41,349 nucleotides of DNA from Thermodesulfobacteriota bacterium (GTDB lineage Bacteria > Desulfobacterota_D > UBA1144 > Nemesobacterales > CSP1-2): assembly GCA_036397855.1 (NCBI GenBank), contig DASWID010000163.1, positions 1 through 41,349 of the forward strand. Reading direction: 5' to 3'. Shown piece by piece: positions 17,011-26,778 of this stretch. Position 1 is the first letter of the stretch. Each line of letters opens with the position of its first letter. The notes under the pieces were generated by a model that saw only the letters and a program-made list of their open reading frames with translations, made no database searches and was not told the DNA's origin. The translations under genes were made by a program, and so were the position numbers.

Positions 17011-20000
17011 ATGCCTAAAAGAACGGATATCAAAAAGATTCTCTTAATAGGCTCGGGGCCTATAGTAATAGGTCAGGCCTGTGAGTTTGATTATTCCGGA
17101 ACGCAAGCCTGTAAGGCACTTCGAGAGGAAGGCTATCAGATAGTACTCGTAAACAGTAACCCAGCTACAATAATGACAGATCCAACGGTCGCAGATAGAA
17201 CCTATATAGAACCGCTCGTACCTGAAATTGTTGAAAAGATCATTGAGAAGGAACGTCCTCAAGCCTTACTTCCAACTCTTGGAGGACAGACAGCCCTAAA
17301 TATCACCGTTAAACTTGCCGAGACAGGGGTTTTAGAAAAATTCGGAGTCGAATTAATCGGGGCAAAACTAAGCGCAATAAAAAAAGCCGAGAACAGGGAT
17401 CTCTTCAAAGAATCAATCAAGAAAACCGGCCTGAAGGTCCTACCAAGCGGAGTTGCTCATTCCATGAACGAAGCATGGAATGTTGTAAACAATATTGGAT
17501 TTCCGGTTATCATTCGCCCCTCTTTCACACTAGGAGGTACTGGAGGAAGCGTAGCTTATAACAAGGAGGAGTTTGAAGATTACGTGAAAGCCGGCCTAGA
17601 TTTAAGCCCGGTTAGTGAGATACTGATAGAACAATCAGCATTGGGCTGGAAGGAGTTTGAGCTTGAGGTTATGAGGGATGGAATGGATAACGTAGTCATA
17701 ATATGTTCAATTGAAAATTTTGACCCAATGGGTGTCCATACCGGAGATAGCATAACGGTTGCACCAGCCCAGACCCTGACCGATAAGGAATATCAGAGGA
17801 TGAGAGATGCCGCCATCGCCATAATCAGGGAGATCGGAGTTGATACAGGGGGGTCAAACATTCAATTCGCAATCAACCCGGCAGATGGCGACATGGTTGT
17901 CATTGAGATGAATCCAAGGGTCTCAAGGAGCTCGGCCCTTGCTTCAAAAGCCACCGGGTATCCAATCGCTAAGATAGCAGCAAAGCTTGCCGTTGGATAT
18001 ACCCTCGATGAGATTCCGAATGATATAACTCGTTATACCCCTGCTTCGTTTGAACCTACAATTGACTATGTCGTAGTAAAAATCCCAAGATTCGCATTTG
18101 AAAAATTTCCACAGACCGAGCCTCTGCTCACGACTCAAATGAAATCCGTCGGTGAGGTTATGGCAATCGGAAGAACATTTAAGGAAGCATTACAGAAGGC
18201 TATACGTTCTCTTGAAATTGATTCTTCGGGGTTCGAGTCAATCACAACAAATTTAGACTTGATTAGAGAGAAATTAATAATCCCGAACCATGAAAGATTA
18301 TGGTACATAGCCGATGCTATTAGGTGTGGAATGGATGTTAAGGAAATAAACATTTTAACAAAGATTGACAGATGGTTCCTTGAAAATATCAGACAAATTG
18401 TTGAATTGGAAAATCAGATAAAGAAATTCAATTCAGATGATTTGCCAGGTCCCATTTTGAGACGAGCGAAGGAATTTGGGTTTTCAGACATAAGATTAGC
18501 CGAGCTTGTAGATACAAGCCAGGATGAAATCCGAAAAAAGGCCGAAGAACTGGGAATTAACAAGGCATACAAAATGGTAGATACATGCGCCGCTGAGTTT
18601 GAGGCATACACTCCGTATCTTTACTCCACTTACGACGGGGAAGACGAGGCGTTACCAAACCAGAAAAGAAAGGTAGTCATTTTAGGAGGTGGACCAAACA
18701 GGATCGGACAGGGTATAGAGTTCGATTATAGCTGCGTTCATGCATCTTTCTCATTAAAAGAAGAAGGATTCGAGTCCATTATGGTCAATTGTAATCCAGA
18801 AACCGTTAGTACTGATTATGACACATCAGATAGATTATATTTTGAACCCCTTACATTGGAAGACACTTTGTCAATCGTTAAAAAGGAAAAACCTTCAGGA
18901 GTGATCGTACAACTCGGGGGTCAGACGCCTCTTAAGCTCGCAATTCCACTCGAGAAGAGGGGTGTAAATGTCATCGGCACGTCTCCCGAAAACATTGATC
19001 TTGCCGAGGACAGGGAACGATTCAGAGACCTAATAATACAATTAGGGCTAAAGCAGCCTAAAAGTGGTATAGCAAGGAGTGTAGGTGAAGCAATCCGAAT
19101 AGCTTTCGAAATCGGATTCCCGGTAATGGTTAGACCCTCTTATGTACTTGGTGGACGAGCCATGGAAATTGTTTACAGCGAGAGAGCACTAATAAGCTAT
19201 ACTAAAGAGGCGGTAAAGGTATCGCCCAACCAGCCGATACTCATAGACGAGTTTATAAAGGATGCCAAGGAACTAGATGTAGACGCCATCTCCGACGGGG
19301 AATTAGTAGTTGTTGGAGGCGTCTTGGAGCACATAGAAGAGGCGGGGGTCCATTCCGGGGATAGCGCCATGGTGATCCCTCCCTTCTCCATAGATAATTC
19401 TCTAATTGACGAAATAGTGCGGCAAACGAAGGTTCTTGCTTTAGCCCTCAATGTAAGAGGTTTGGTCAACATTCAATTCGCGATTAAAGATCAAGATGTA
19501 TATGTGCTCGAAGTAAATCCGAGGGCAAGTCGCACTATTCCATTTGTTAGTAAGGCCATAGGAATTCCACTCGCTAAACTGGGAACAAAGGTCATGCTAG
19601 GGAAAAGTCTGAATCAACTAGGGTTCACAAAAGAAATTTTGCCAAAACACATATGTATAAAAGAATCGGTTTTCCCCTTTATAAAATTTCCAGGCGTAGA
19701 TACCATTCTAGGACCGGAAATGAAATCAACGGGGGAAGTAATGGGTATAGACACTGAACTCCGACGTACATTTGCAAAGGCGCAGATAGCAGCAGGCACA
19801 TTCCTCCCCCTCGAGGGCACAGCTTTCGTCAGTGTTAAGGATGATGATAAGCCGAAGATAATACCTATAGCTAAGAAGCTCAAGGATCTTGGTTTTAAAC
19901 TGATGTGTACAATGGGTACCGCTTCATATCTAGATAAGCATAAAATCAATTGTGATACGGTAAACAAGGTCATCGAAGGAAGGCCTCACGTCGTGGACCA

Positions 20001-20247
20001 CATAAAAAATGGCGATGTACAACTAGTGGTCAACACTACCTTTGGCGAAAAGGAGATTTCACAATCCTACTCAATAAGAAGAGAATCACTTATCAAAAAC
20101 GTTCCATACTTTACAACCATCGCCGCTTCAAGGGCTGCAGTAGATGCTATAGAGGTATTAAAAATGGAAGGGTTAGAGGTAAGAGCGCTTCAGGATTACT
20201 ATAATGATACTACAAATTCCAAATTACAAGCACCAAATTTCAAATAA
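17011..20247 (+). CDS. carB: Carbamoyl-phosphate synthase large subunit
   Basis: The 1078-residue product is complete. The first ATP-grasp half (1-400) has [22 protein letters not shown] and [10 protein letters not shown]. An oligomerisation region follows, then the second half with [20 protein letters not shown] and [11 protein letters not shown], and a C-terminal MGS-like regulatory domain (about 935-1065) with [11 protein letters not shown]. It makes carbamoyl phosphate for pyrimidine and arginine synthesis; pyrD and argJ are in this window and carA is not. The last 11 residues ([11 protein letters not shown]) are encoded by a dispersed inverted repeat and look like an accidental extension. 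No ribosome site is evident before the ATG. Confidence 0.96.
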   Translation: MPKRTDIKKILLIGSGPIVIGQACEFDYSGTQACKALREEGYQIVLVNSNPATIMTDPTVADRTYIEPLVPEIVEKIIEKERPQALLPTLGGQTALNITVKLAETGVLEKFGVELIGAKLSAIKKAENRDLFKESIKKTGLKVLPSGVAHSMNEAWNVVNNIGFPVIIRPSFTLGGTGGSVAYNKEEFEDYVKAGLDLSPVSEILIEQSALGWKEFELEVMRDGMDNVVIICSIENFDPMGVHTGDSITVAPAQTLTDKEYQRMRDAAIAIIREIGVDTGGSNIQFAINPADGDMVVIEMNPRVSRSSALASKATGYPIAKIAAKLAVGYTLDEIPNDITRYTPASFEPTIDYVVVKIPRFAFEKFPQTEPLLTTQMKSVGEVMAIGRTFKEALQKAIRSLEIDSSGFESITTNLDLIREKLIIPNHERLWYIADAIRCGMDVKEINILTKIDRWFLENIRQIVELENQIKKFNSDDLPGPILRRAKEFGFSDIRLAELVDTSQDEIRKKAEELGINKAYKMVDTCAAEFEAYTPYLYSTYDGEDEALPNQKRKVVILGGGPNRIGQGIEFDYSCVHASFSLKEEGFESIMVNCNPETVSTDYDTSDRLYFEPLTLEDTLSIVKKEKPSGVIVQLGGQTPLKLAIPLEKRGVNVIGTSPENIDLAEDRERFRDLIIQLGLKQPKSGIARSVGEAIRIAFEIGFPVMVRPSYVLGGRAMEIVYSERALISYTKEAVKVSPNQPILIDEFIKDAKELDVDAISDGELVVVGGVLEHIEEAGVHSGDSAMVIPPFSIDNSLIDEIVRQTKVLALALNVRGLVNIQFAIKDQDVYVLEVNPRASRTIPFVSKAIGIPLAKLGTKVMLGKSLNQLGFTKEILPKHICIKESVFPFIKFPGVDTILGPEMKSTGEVMGIDTELRRTFAKAQIAAGTFLPLEGTAFVSVKDDDKPKIIPIAKKLKDLGFKLMCTMGTASYLDKHKINCDTVNKVIEGRPHVVDHIKNGDVQLVVNTTFGEKEISQSYSIRRESLIKNVPYFTTIAASRAAVDAIEVLKMEGLEVRALQDYYNDTTNSKLQAPNFK

Positions 20248-20345
20248 ATGTAAAATCCGAAATTCTAATGCTCAATGCGTTTGGAATTTATAATTCGATT
20301 ATTGAAATTTCTTTGTGATTTGGTGCTTGGAGATTGAGATTTATC
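20212..20345. repeat. Imperfect inverted repeat overlapping the carB 3' end
   Basis: ACAAGCACCAAATTTCAAA (20226-20244) pairs with TTTGTGATTTGGTGCTTGG (20312-20330). AAATTCCAAA (20214-20223) pairs with TTTGGAATTT (20280-20289). The arms are of the AAATTCCAAGCACCAAATTCCAAA type found dispersed in many genomes. The left arm supplies the carB stop codon. Read-through RNA would fold into a long hairpin between carB and greA. Confidence 0.6.
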
Positions 20346-20397
20346 TTTGATTTTATCGTCGAAGCTTGTTAATTTAAAGTATAAGAGAGCAAACTAA

Positions 20398-20874
20398 ATG
20401 TGTTCTGATAGGGTTCCAATAACACCGGATGGCTTTAGGAAGCTTCAAGAAGATCTAAATAGGTTAATTTCTGTAGAGCGTCCACAGGTCATAAAGATGA
20501 TAGCACATGCAAGATCACTAGGAGACCTCACGGAGAACGCCGAATATGAAACCGCAAAGGACAGGCAGGGTTTTATCGAGGCCAGGATAAAAGAGCTAAA
20601 GAGTAAGATAGCGAGAGCGGACGTAATAGATCCTGAAAAGCTTCCTATAAAAGACCGAGTCATGTTTGGCGTACGCGTGAGGCTTGAGGATATTGAAACC
20701 GGAAATACCCTTACGTATCAGCTCGTAGGACCAGATGAATCAGTACCCGAAAAGGGACTAATATCTGTAGCATCCCCTCTTGGTAGAGCGCTACTTGGAA
20801 AGCGAGTCGATGAAGAGGCTCGGGTTCAAACACCCGGTGGAATACGGGAGTTTGTAATCTTGGAGATTGAATGA
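20398..20874 (+). CDS. greA: Transcription elongation factor GreA
   Basis: The 158-residue product has the N-terminal antiparallel coiled coil (about 1-78) with the tip DLTENAEYETAKDRQ. The acidic residues of that tip enter the RNA polymerase secondary channel to trigger cleavage of backtracked RNA. The C-terminal FKBP-like domain has SVASPLGRALLGKRVDEEARV. The length is standard. It lies 150 bases after carB with a repeat between them, so co-transcription is uncertain. Confidence 0.95.
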   Translation: MCSDRVPITPDGFRKLQEDLNRLISVERPQVIKMIAHARSLGDLTENAEYETAKDRQGFIEARIKELKSKIARADVIDPEKLPIKDRVMFGVRVRLEDIETGNTLTYQLVGPDESVPEKGLISVASPLGRALLGKRVDEEARVQTPGGIREFVILEIE

Positions 20875-21725
20875 TTTTCCTTCCCAATTTCTATTGGATG
20901 TTCAAAGCCTTGGGTTGAAAGACATCGCGCAGGCTAAATGGCCCAAAGCAATCTCAAGCATAACCAGAGAGTGCTTGGGAGTCGATCGCAATTGCAAAAC
21001 CCAGATATTTCGAGGACAGAATTTTTAAAAGTATTTTCTTCATTTATCTTAATGCTCCAAGGGACGCACTGCTCTGCCGTCCTGCGTCATTGCGAAATTT
21101 GCCCTTCGATTCCCTCAGGATAAATTCCGAAATTGAAGCAATCCCACGCCGTGTCAAACTCAGTTATTAGGAATCCATAAAAATACCTCTGGATCCCCGA
21201 TAACTATCCTCGGGGATGACATAACCACTAAAAATTTAATTCAACCGCAACCCGCAAATTTTTTTACCGTCTTCGTTCCGGATTTTCTTAACGCAATTTT
21301 TGGAATGCCGTTGAAGTCCTTTTCATTCCGAAAAGGATTTAATGAAAATAAATCCATTCATAAAATTGTAAGAATTTTGTCCACGAAATATCTAACACCT
21401 ACACCAATGGCAATTTGTTACATATCAGTTTCAAAGTAAGTTCTATTTTTCTTAACAGGTCGAGTCTAGACCCGTTGGCCCTTAGCAGTGAGCTTGTCGA
21501 ACTGTCGAAGGACGTAAACGCTACTTTTAAAACCTGTCGAGTACTACGGATTTACTGGATCTAACCTAGATATTCGTTATTTAAACTGATTAAGATTACC
21601 TTTTGAAATATTTGTTTTATTTTCTCCCTGTGAGTCTTACATCGATTAATTTTTTCTATTTCAAGAGAAAGAAATCTATGATAAGGTAATACACCCAAAA
21701 ACACATAAAAGGGAAATAATGAGTG
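20875..21725. repeat. Gene-free stretch packed with dispersed intergenic repeats
   Basis: About 850 bases hold no credible gene. Recognisable repeat fragments are a hairpin ATCCCCGA/TCGGGGAT (21193-21217) of the TGGATCCCCGAT...GGGATGACA family and GCGTCATTGCGAAATT with GAAGCAATCCC (21084-21152), typical of the CGTCATTGCGAG...GAAGCAATC family. GTGAGCTTGTCGAACTGTCG (21488-21507) belongs to the TTCGAC/CTGAGC family. The final 100 bases are AT-rich and should contain the promoter of the symporter gene. A ribosome site AAAAGGGA lies at 21707-21714. Confidence 0.6.
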
Positions 21726-23081
21726 ATGCAGGATAATCTAATAAAAACACTTTCTGACATAAGTGGCTTAGTCTGGGGCTTGCCTCTGATTATACTTCTT
21801 CTAGGTACCGGAATATATCTCACGATAATACTAAGAGGTATCCAATTTCGGGCGCTAATACCCTCTTTATATTTAGCTTTTATCATAAGGAAAGAAAAGG
21901 AATCATCAGAGGGTGATATCTCCCATTTTCAGGCTCTCATGACAGCGCTTGCTGCGACTGTAGGTGTTGGAAACATTGCCGGTGTTGCAACAGCCATCGC
22001 CGTTGGAGGACCGGGCGCTCTATTTTGGATGTGGATCACAGGTCTTTTTGGAATGGCGACCAAATACTCAGAAGCCGTTCTTGCAGTTAAATACAGAGAG
22101 GTTGATAAATTCGGCACAATGAGCGGCGGCCCGATGTACTACATCTCCAAAGGGCTTGGACTTAAATGGCTCGGAATAATTTTTGCGGTTTTTGCTTCAA
22201 TCGCTGCCTTTGGAATTGGAAACGTTGTTCAATCAAACTCAGTGGCAAAAGGACTCGAATCTTCTTTTGGGATCACTCCATGGGCCACAGGGACGGTATT
22301 GTGTATTGCAACCGGCCTGGTGATTCTCGGAGGGATCAAAAGTATAGCAAGGGCTGCAAGCGCAATAGTCCCGTTCATGATAATCCTGTATATCGTTGGT
22401 TCGATTTCCGTTCTCATGGCACACGTTACAAACATTCCAGAGGCCTTTAAATTAATTTTCGTTCATGCATTTACCCCCGCCGCCGCGACTGGAGGATTTA
22501 TAGGAACAGCCCTGATACAAACGGTTAGGATCGGGGTTGCAAGGGGAATATTCTCAAACGAATCCGGTCTTGGAAGCTCTCCCATTGTTGCCGCCGCTGC
22601 AAAGACACGTAACCCCGTAGCACAGGGTCTAGTATCTATGACCCAAACCTTCATTGACACAATTGTAGTATGCACGTTTACCGGGCTTGTTATTATTTCA
22701 AGCGGAGCATGGATAAGCGGGGAGACAGGCGCTTCGCTTTCGACACTCGCTTTTGAAAAGGGTGTCCCTTTTCAATTAGGTGCTGAAGTAGTTTCATTAA
22801 GTCTTGCATTCTTTGCCTATTCCACCTTACTCGGATGGTCCTATTATGGGGAGAAGTCCATCGAATATATATTTAAAGAGCGTGCGGTGAAACCGTATAG
22901 AGTAATTTTCACACTAATAGTCTTAGTTGGCGCAGTGATTGAACTGGATTTGGTCTGGACATTCGCGGATATAATGAACGGACTAATGGCTTTCCCAAAC
23001 CTTATTGGCCTTCTCGGACTCTCAAAGGTTGTGGTGGAGGAGACAAAGAAATATCTGGATCTCGAGATTTCGGGGAAATAA
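21726..23081 (+). CDS. Sodium:alanine/glycine symporter, AGCS family
   Basis: The product, about 451 residues, has some eleven membrane helices and the AGCS signature [23 protein letters not shown] in its second segment (about residues 78-100, where the ion and substrate bind), followed by [42 protein letters not shown] is the second conserved family region. It takes up alanine, glycine or related small amino acids with sodium or protons. The start is GTG (21723) or the adjacent ATG (21726), and AAAAGGGA precedes both. The 3' end overlaps a minus-strand frame by 80 bases. Confidence 0.93.
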   Translation: MQDNLIKTLSDISGLVWGLPLIILLLGTGIYLTIILRGIQFRALIPSLYLAFIIRKEKESSEGDISHFQALMTALAATVGVGNIAGVATAIAVGGPGALFWMWITGLFGMATKYSEAVLAVKYREVDKFGTMSGGPMYYISKGLGLKWLGIIFAVFASIAAFGIGNVVQSNSVAKGLESSFGITPWATGTVLCIATGLVILGGIKSIARAASAIVPFMIILYIVGSISVLMAHVTNIPEAFKLIFVHAFTPAAATGGFIGTALIQTVRIGVARGIFSNESGLGSSPIVAAAAKTRNPVAQGLVSMTQTFIDTIVVCTFTGLVIISSGAWISGETGASLSTLAFEKGVPFQLGAEVVSLSLAFFAYSTLLGWSYYGEKSIEYIFKERAVKPYRVIFTLIVLVGAVIELDLVWTFADIMNGLMAFPNLIGLLGLSKVVVEETKKYLDLEISGK

Positions 23082-23322
23082 AAACTAACATTATAGAGGA
23101 GCTGTAACCCAAAGCTTCGATCTCCTCGAGTTCAGCATGTCGAATACCCACGACACTAAGATAGATATTCTGAAAGTTATGTAACTCAGCTTTAAGTGTT
23201 GCTAAATCTAACTCACGTTGAGCTAACTCCCCTTCAAGTGTTTTAAGTTCAGCTTTCTTTTTGTTCAGCTCTTTTTCTTCGGGGGTTTCGCTTCGTCTTA
23301 TCCCTGTTTCCATAGTATCCAA
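23002..23322 (-). CDS. Small coiled-coil protein or gene fragment, convergent with the symporter
   Basis: This 106-residue frame starts at TTG (23322), with an AGGGAA site before it, or at ATG 23313. Residues 15-50 form an E/K/L-rich coiled coil, followed by [19 protein letters not shown] (about 52-70). That stretch resembles an N-terminal segment I associate with some cyanobacterial DnaJ-type proteins (pattern YLxxVGxRYAELDEIEA); I cannot confirm this without a search. After residue 75 the resemblance stops and the remaining 30 residues are antisense to the symporter's last codons, so the protein looks truncated. It may be a remnant or a short stand-alone protein. Confidence 0.45.
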   Translation of the reverse strand: MDTMETGIRRSETPEEKELNKKKAELKTLEGELAQRELDLATLKAELHNFQNIYLSVVGIRHAELEEIEALGYSSSIMLVFISPKSRDPDISLSPPPQPLRVREGQ

Positions 23323-23437
23323 ATCTTTATTCCCTTTACATATTTTGTCAATTATTATCCGAGTGCTTATAAGTGATTAGAGAATTTGAAAACTTAACGT
23401 GATATAATTAATAATATTTAGTGTTAGGAGTCCTGAT

Positions 23438-23692
23438 ATGAGTTCAGCCATACCTATATCAAGGGTAAGTGTTGACAAGTATGTAGCTCTAGCCTTAAAA
23501 CACGCTGAATACATCTTAAACGACGATGGAACGTGGACAGTTAAAATCTCCGTCTTGCCCGGTATTATCACGTTTGGAGAAACAAAGGAGGAAGCAAAGG
23601 AAATGGCAGAAGATGCAGTTAGAGGATGGATAAATACCGCTAAGGAATTCGGCGACGAAATTCCTGAAATTGATCGTTGTGTAGTAATTTAG
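23438..23692 (+). CDS. hicB: HicB-family antitoxin (first gene of a hicBA pair)
   Basis: The 84-residue product has the HicB-like partial RNase H fold pattern: HAEYILNDDGTWTVKISVLPGIITFGETKEEAKEMAEDAVRGWI, in which a strand-rich half precedes an amphipathic helix. It should neutralise the HicA toxin encoded 70 bases downstream on the same strand. It has no recognisable C-terminal DNA-binding domain, so autoregulation is not evident. TAGGAG lies 7 bases upstream of the ATG. The order antitoxin before toxin is the reverse of the classical hicAB but common in this subfamily. Confidence 0.82.
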   Translation: MSSAIPISRVSVDKYVALALKHAEYILNDDGTWTVKISVLPGIITFGETKEEAKEMAEDAVRGWINTAKEFGDEIPEIDRCVVI

Positions 23693-23762
23693 TTCCTTTC
23701 TGCTTATCTATTCTAAGTTCCTCCTTGACAACGATGAGCTTATCGCCTATTTCCATGTTTGC

Positions 23763-23987
23763 ATGGTTAAACTCAAACCTGAAAAGCCAAACGAAATGAT
23801 AAGAAAGTTAAGGGCTTTGGGTTACGAAGGTCCCTTTCCTGGAGGCAGACACTTGTTTATGAGGCATCCAATAACTAAATATAAAATTCCAGTCCCTTAT
23901 CACAAAGGCAGGGATATTCCCAAAGGGACCGTCAGAGAAATTATCAAGGAGCTGGGAATTACTGTGGAGAATTGGAATAAGCTTTAA
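23763..23987 (+). CDS. hicA: HicA-family mRNA interferase toxin
   Basis: The 74-residue product has the small double-stranded RNA-binding-like fold of HicA: LRALGYEGPFPGGRHLFMRHP, where GGRH holds the catalytic histidine, then KYKIPVPYHKGRDIPKGTVREIIKELGI, the conserved C-terminal half. HicA cleaves mRNA when HicB is degraded. Here two HicB-like proteins flank it: one upstream on the same strand and one convergent gene whose end overlaps this stop codon by 4 bases. No good ribosome site lies before the ATG, perhaps keeping expression low. Confidence 0.85.
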   Translation: MVKLKPEKPNEMIRKLRALGYEGPFPGGRHLFMRHPITKYKIPVPYHKGRDIPKGTVREIIKELGITVENWNKL

Positions 23988-24187
23988 GGTGATTCCTCTT
24001 GATAAATATCTTCTCCAAAAGTTTCAATATGGAAGCGAATGGCTGACTTCATATCGGCTAGGGCCTCATCATAGGTATCACCTTCGCCAACTACAATTCC
24101 TTTCAGACCAGGCGGATATGCTACAAAACCATCCGGATGTTTCTCAACTATGACTTTGAATTGTTTAGTCCTGAGACTTTCCACCAA
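23984..24187 (-). CDS. Second HicB-family protein, convergent with hicA
   Basis: The 67-residue product matches the short HicB pattern: FKVIVEKHPDGFVAYPPGLKGIVVGEGDTYDEALADMKSAIRFHIETFG. It is encoded on the opposite strand and its 3' end overlaps hicA by 4 bases. It could be an orphan antitoxin left from another module, a second antitoxin for the same toxin, or an antisense-linked control of hicA. The upstream sequence offers no obvious partner toxin on its own strand. Confidence 0.75.
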   Translation of the reverse strand: MVESLRTKQFKVIVEKHPDGFVAYPPGLKGIVVGEGDTYDEALADMKSAIRFHIETFGEDIYQEESP

Positions 24188-24586
24188 AATACGATTCTAG
24201 CACTATTTGAGAAAGTTCCAATAATTGAAATGTGATTTAAGTTTTATAGTAGTGTGTCCAACCGTACTGAGTTCCGACTTTCGATGTCCAGCGGGCTATC
24301 GATAACGGTATATCCAAATCTATCAGAGTACCCATGCTTAGAAGCTATCGAGGTTTTCGATTCAACTTATAGTACACATTGGTCAGAGCCCAGTCGAAGG
24401 AGGGATAACACCCTTCGACATTGCTCAGGGTGCACGGTCGTTTCTAATTTAAGATAGTGTTCTTCGTGCTAAGCAACCATTAGTCAAAGTGAATAATTCT
24501 GTACCGTTCTCCAAGAAAACCTATTTGACTTTATTTCCTAAAGTTAATAAAATGTGGAATATAGTTGACGTCGAATTGGGGAATGA
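24188..24586. repeat. Gene-free stretch with a TTCGAC/CTGAGC-family hairpin
   Basis: About 400 bases without a credible gene. GTCGAAGG (24393-24400) and CCTTCGAC (24412-24419) form a perfect 8-bp stem with an 11-base loop, followed by ATTGCTCAGGG. This is the same family as 1641-1680, 21486-21511, 38493-38516 and 39943-39967. The remainder should contain the promoter of the long nit/oxamate-like gene cluster, which begins at 24587. Confidence 0.5.
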
Positions 24587-25036
24587 ATGTCGAAATATAT
24601 CATTAAAATCGCTGAATCTGAGGATGAACTGAAAGAATATTTTCGTATTCGCAATGAAGTGTTTGTCAGGGAGCAAAGGATATTTCCCGAAACAGATGTC
24701 GACGAATATGATCGGAATTCAATTCACATAATCGCAGTCGAAAGCTCAAGCAGTAACGTAGTAGGCGTTGTCAGATGCTACAGTAAGGATGGAAACACAT
24801 GGTTTGGCGGCAGACTTGGAGCTTTACCCGATTACCGTAATGGCAGAGTTGGATCACGTCTTGTGAGATTCGCTGTGAATACTGCCAAATCAAAGGGATG
24901 CAAAAAATTCCTGGCGTACATACAGCCCAATAATGTTAGATTCTTCCAGAGACTTGATTGGGAAAAGATAGGGGAGCCGATTATCTATCACGGTATTCCG
25001 CACCAACTCATGGAAGCAAATTTGGATTCGTATTAA
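24587..25036 (+). CDS. GNAT N-acetyltransferase, MSMEG_0567/Sll0786 nitrogen-starvation family
   Basis: The 149-residue GNAT domain has the family-typical opening FRIRNEVFVREQRIFPETDVDEYD, the acetyl-CoA loop LPDYRNGRVGSRLVRFAV and a C-terminal IQPNNVRFFQRLDWEKIGEP. The last part closely resembles the GNAT encoded in the Nit1 clusters of mycobacteria and cyanobacteria (MSMEG_0567, Sll0786). The acyl acceptor is unknown. An AIR-synthase-like gene of the same cluster follows, as in those organisms, but here a heptad-repeat array separates the two genes. This is the first gene of the 13-gene plus-strand cluster. Confidence 0.85.
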   Translation: MSKYIIKIAESEDELKEYFRIRNEVFVREQRIFPETDVDEYDRNSIHIIAVESSSSNVVGVVRCYSKDGNTWFGGRLGALPDYRNGRVGSRLVRFAVNTAKSKGCKKFLAYIQPNNVRFFQRLDWEKIGEPIIYHGIPHQLMEANLDSY

Positions 25037-25042
25037 TATCAC

Positions 25043-25164
25043 GATGCAGGATGCAAGATGCAGGATGCAGGATGCAAGTATGAAAAAAAGAACGTGTGTC
25101 CTGAATGGTGAATCATACATCATGCATCGTGGATCGTGTATCGTGCATCATGAATCGTGCATCC
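25043..25164. repeat. Heptad-repeat inverted array 1 (GATGCAR units / TGCATCN units)
   Basis: The left arm (25043-25078) is five tandem 7-mers of the type GATGCAG/GATGCAA. After a short A-rich spacer the right arm (25100-25164) is a longer run of 7-mers of the type ATCRTGN (CATCGTG, GATCGTG, CATCATG). The arms are complementary at six of seven positions per unit, so the transcript could form a long imperfect hairpin. It lies exactly between the GNAT and AIR-synthase-like genes. Three relatives are at 26777-26920, 28232-28337 and 40740-40816. Confidence 0.8.
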
Positions 25165-25211
25165 GCAAATTTTGACAAGGCCGTGTTATTAAAAAAGAAT
25201 AGGAATTCACT

Positions 25212-26201
25212 ATGGATGAGCTAATAAGTGCATTACGCAGCTCCCCTCGTTTAACCGATAAAGTAAATTTAAGAAACCTCTGGGATATCATACCGGGTGT
25301 TTGCGAAGTCGATGGTAGAAATGTGATTCTTGGTGACGATGCAGCGGCTATAGAGACGCAAGATGGTTATTTGTTGGTCGCTGCTGAAGGAGTTTACCCC
25401 GAACTTCTGAAATCAAATCCCTACCTGGCAGGGCGCACCTCTGTCCTTACAAATGTGAGTGATATTTACGCTATGGGTGGAAGACCGATCGCGATCCTGG
25501 ATGTACTATTTTCACCCAACTACGATGAAGTAAATGAGGTGCTTCGTGGAATAAAGGATAATGCATCACGATATAAAGTTCCTTTGGTAGGTGGTCATTT
25601 AACTCGGAAAACCAATTTTTCTTCGCTCTCAGTCTTTATAATAGGTAGGGCTACAAGGATACTCTCCAGTTTTAATGCCAAAACAGGCGATGACTTGGTT
25701 TTCGTTTGTAACTTAGAGGGGAAATTCTATTCAGGATTTAATTTTTGGGATTCCTCCAGTCAATTGAGTAGTGAAGACGCTCTGAGACAATTGGAAGTGT
25801 TTCCGCGACTTGCAGAGGAAGGAAAGGTTGACAGCGCGAAGGACGTTAGCATGGCAGGTTTAATTGGATCAGTCCTGATGCTTTTGGAGTCTTCGGGAAA
25901 AGGTGCAGAGATACACATAGAAAAGATTCCAAAGCCTTATGATATTCCATTAAGGGAGTGGTTGATTACCTTCCCGAGTTACGGATTCATTTTATCGATA
26001 AGACCACAATACACCACAGAAGTTAAGAAGATATTCAATTCTATTAAGCTCACGTGTCGAGTGATCGGTAAGATTATCGGCGGCAGTAATGTCTTATTCG
26101 TAAAAAATGGGGTTGAAAAAAGACTATTTTGGGATATTGAAGTTCAGCCTTTAATTGGTATTGGAAAAGGTAGATTAAAAAAGGTGAAAAATGGCGAATG
26201 A
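25212..26201 (+). CDS. AIR synthase-related protein, Sll0787 family
   Basis: The 329-residue product has the PurM/ThiL/HypE-like ATP-binding fold. The N-terminal glycine-acid loop is VILGDDAAAIE (about residues 39-49), then VLTNVSDIYAMGGRPIAILD and VPLVGGHLTRKTNF, the usual dimer-interface motifs, and DVSMAGLIGSVLMLLESSG of the second domain. The family is encoded in Nit1-type nitrogen-starvation clusters beside the GNAT above. Members probably phosphorylate or activate a carbonyl or amide, with the substrate unknown. The stop codon overlaps the regulator gene by 11 bases, so those two are coupled. Confidence 0.88.
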   Translation: MDELISALRSSPRLTDKVNLRNLWDIIPGVCEVDGRNVILGDDAAAIETQDGYLLVAAEGVYPELLKSNPYLAGRTSVLTNVSDIYAMGGRPIAILDVLFSPNYDEVNEVLRGIKDNASRYKVPLVGGHLTRKTNFSSLSVFIIGRATRILSSFNAKTGDDLVFVCNLEGKFYSGFNFWDSSSQLSSEDALRQLEVFPRLAEEGKVDSAKDVSMAGLIGSVLMLLESSGKGAEIHIEKIPKPYDIPLREWLITFPSYGFILSIRPQYTTEVKKIFNSIKLTCRVIGKIIGGSNVLFVKNGVEKRLFWDIEVQPLIGIGKGRLKKVKNGE

Positions 26202-26778
26202 ACAGAATCAGATAGAGACTATAGTTTCAAAACTAGGTGAGAAAATTAAGCGAATCCGATTAGAGAAGGGTCTGTCCCTTAAAGACTTGTCGGTAAAATC
26301 CGGAATCTCCGCAGCAGCTATCCACAAGATAGAGTCTAATGGAATAATCCCAACCATAACGACCATGATGAAGATCTCTGATGCATTGGGAAAAGAGGTA
26401 AGCTATTTCATTGAAGAAAGACGGGGAAAAAGGGATGTCTTTTTTGTACAAGTTCAACGACGTGAAAGTATTTTCACATTTAAGAAGGGATTAAAGCTTC
26501 ATGGTATTTCTGCAAAGAAATACGGAGACTTCATGATGACAGCCGCCTATGCAGTGGTTGACGTAGGGGCCGCAAGCGGTAGAAATCCAATGAAACATAG
26601 AGGAGAAGAGTTGGTATATTGCCTTAAAGGGAAAATGGAACTTCGAATAGGTGATCAAACATATACCCTAGGACCCGGCGACAGTATTCACTTCAGGACT
26701 GATATCAATCATAGTTGGAAAAATACTGCCGACGCTCAAGCAGAATTAATATGGGTGCTAGCCGTTGAACCTTCATGA
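26191..26778 (+). CDS. XRE-family transcriptional regulator with a C-terminal cupin domain
   Basis: The 195-residue product has an N-terminal helix-turn-helix of the XRE class (about 12-70: LGEKIKRIRLEKGLSLKDLS, then SGISAAAIHKIESNG). A cupin_2 domain follows, with MKHRGEELVYCLKGKMELRIG and LGPGDSIHFRTDINHSWKN supplying typical cupin motif 1 and 2 positions. Such proteins usually bind a small-molecule effector in the cupin and repress or activate the adjacent operon. Its overlap with the AIR-synthase-like gene and its place inside the cluster make it the likely local regulator. No operator could be identified. Confidence 0.9.
   Translation: MANEQNQIETIVSKLGEKIKRIRLEKGLSLKDLSVKSGISAAAIHKIESNGIIPTITTMMKISDALGKEVSYFIEERRGKRDVFFVQVQRRESIFTFKKGLKLHGISAKKYGDFMMTAAYAVVDVGAASGRNPMKHRGEELVYCLKGKMELRIGDQTYTLGPGDSIHFRTDINHSWKNTADAQAELIWVLAVEPS

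Noticed and set aside
20938-21123. 61-codon frame after greA
   Set aside because: It is made largely of dispersed repeat sequence and lacks a ribosome site.
24254-24457. 67-codon plus-strand frame in the gap before the GNAT gene
   Set aside because: It runs through the TTCGAC/CTGAGC hairpin repeat and shows no conserved protein features.
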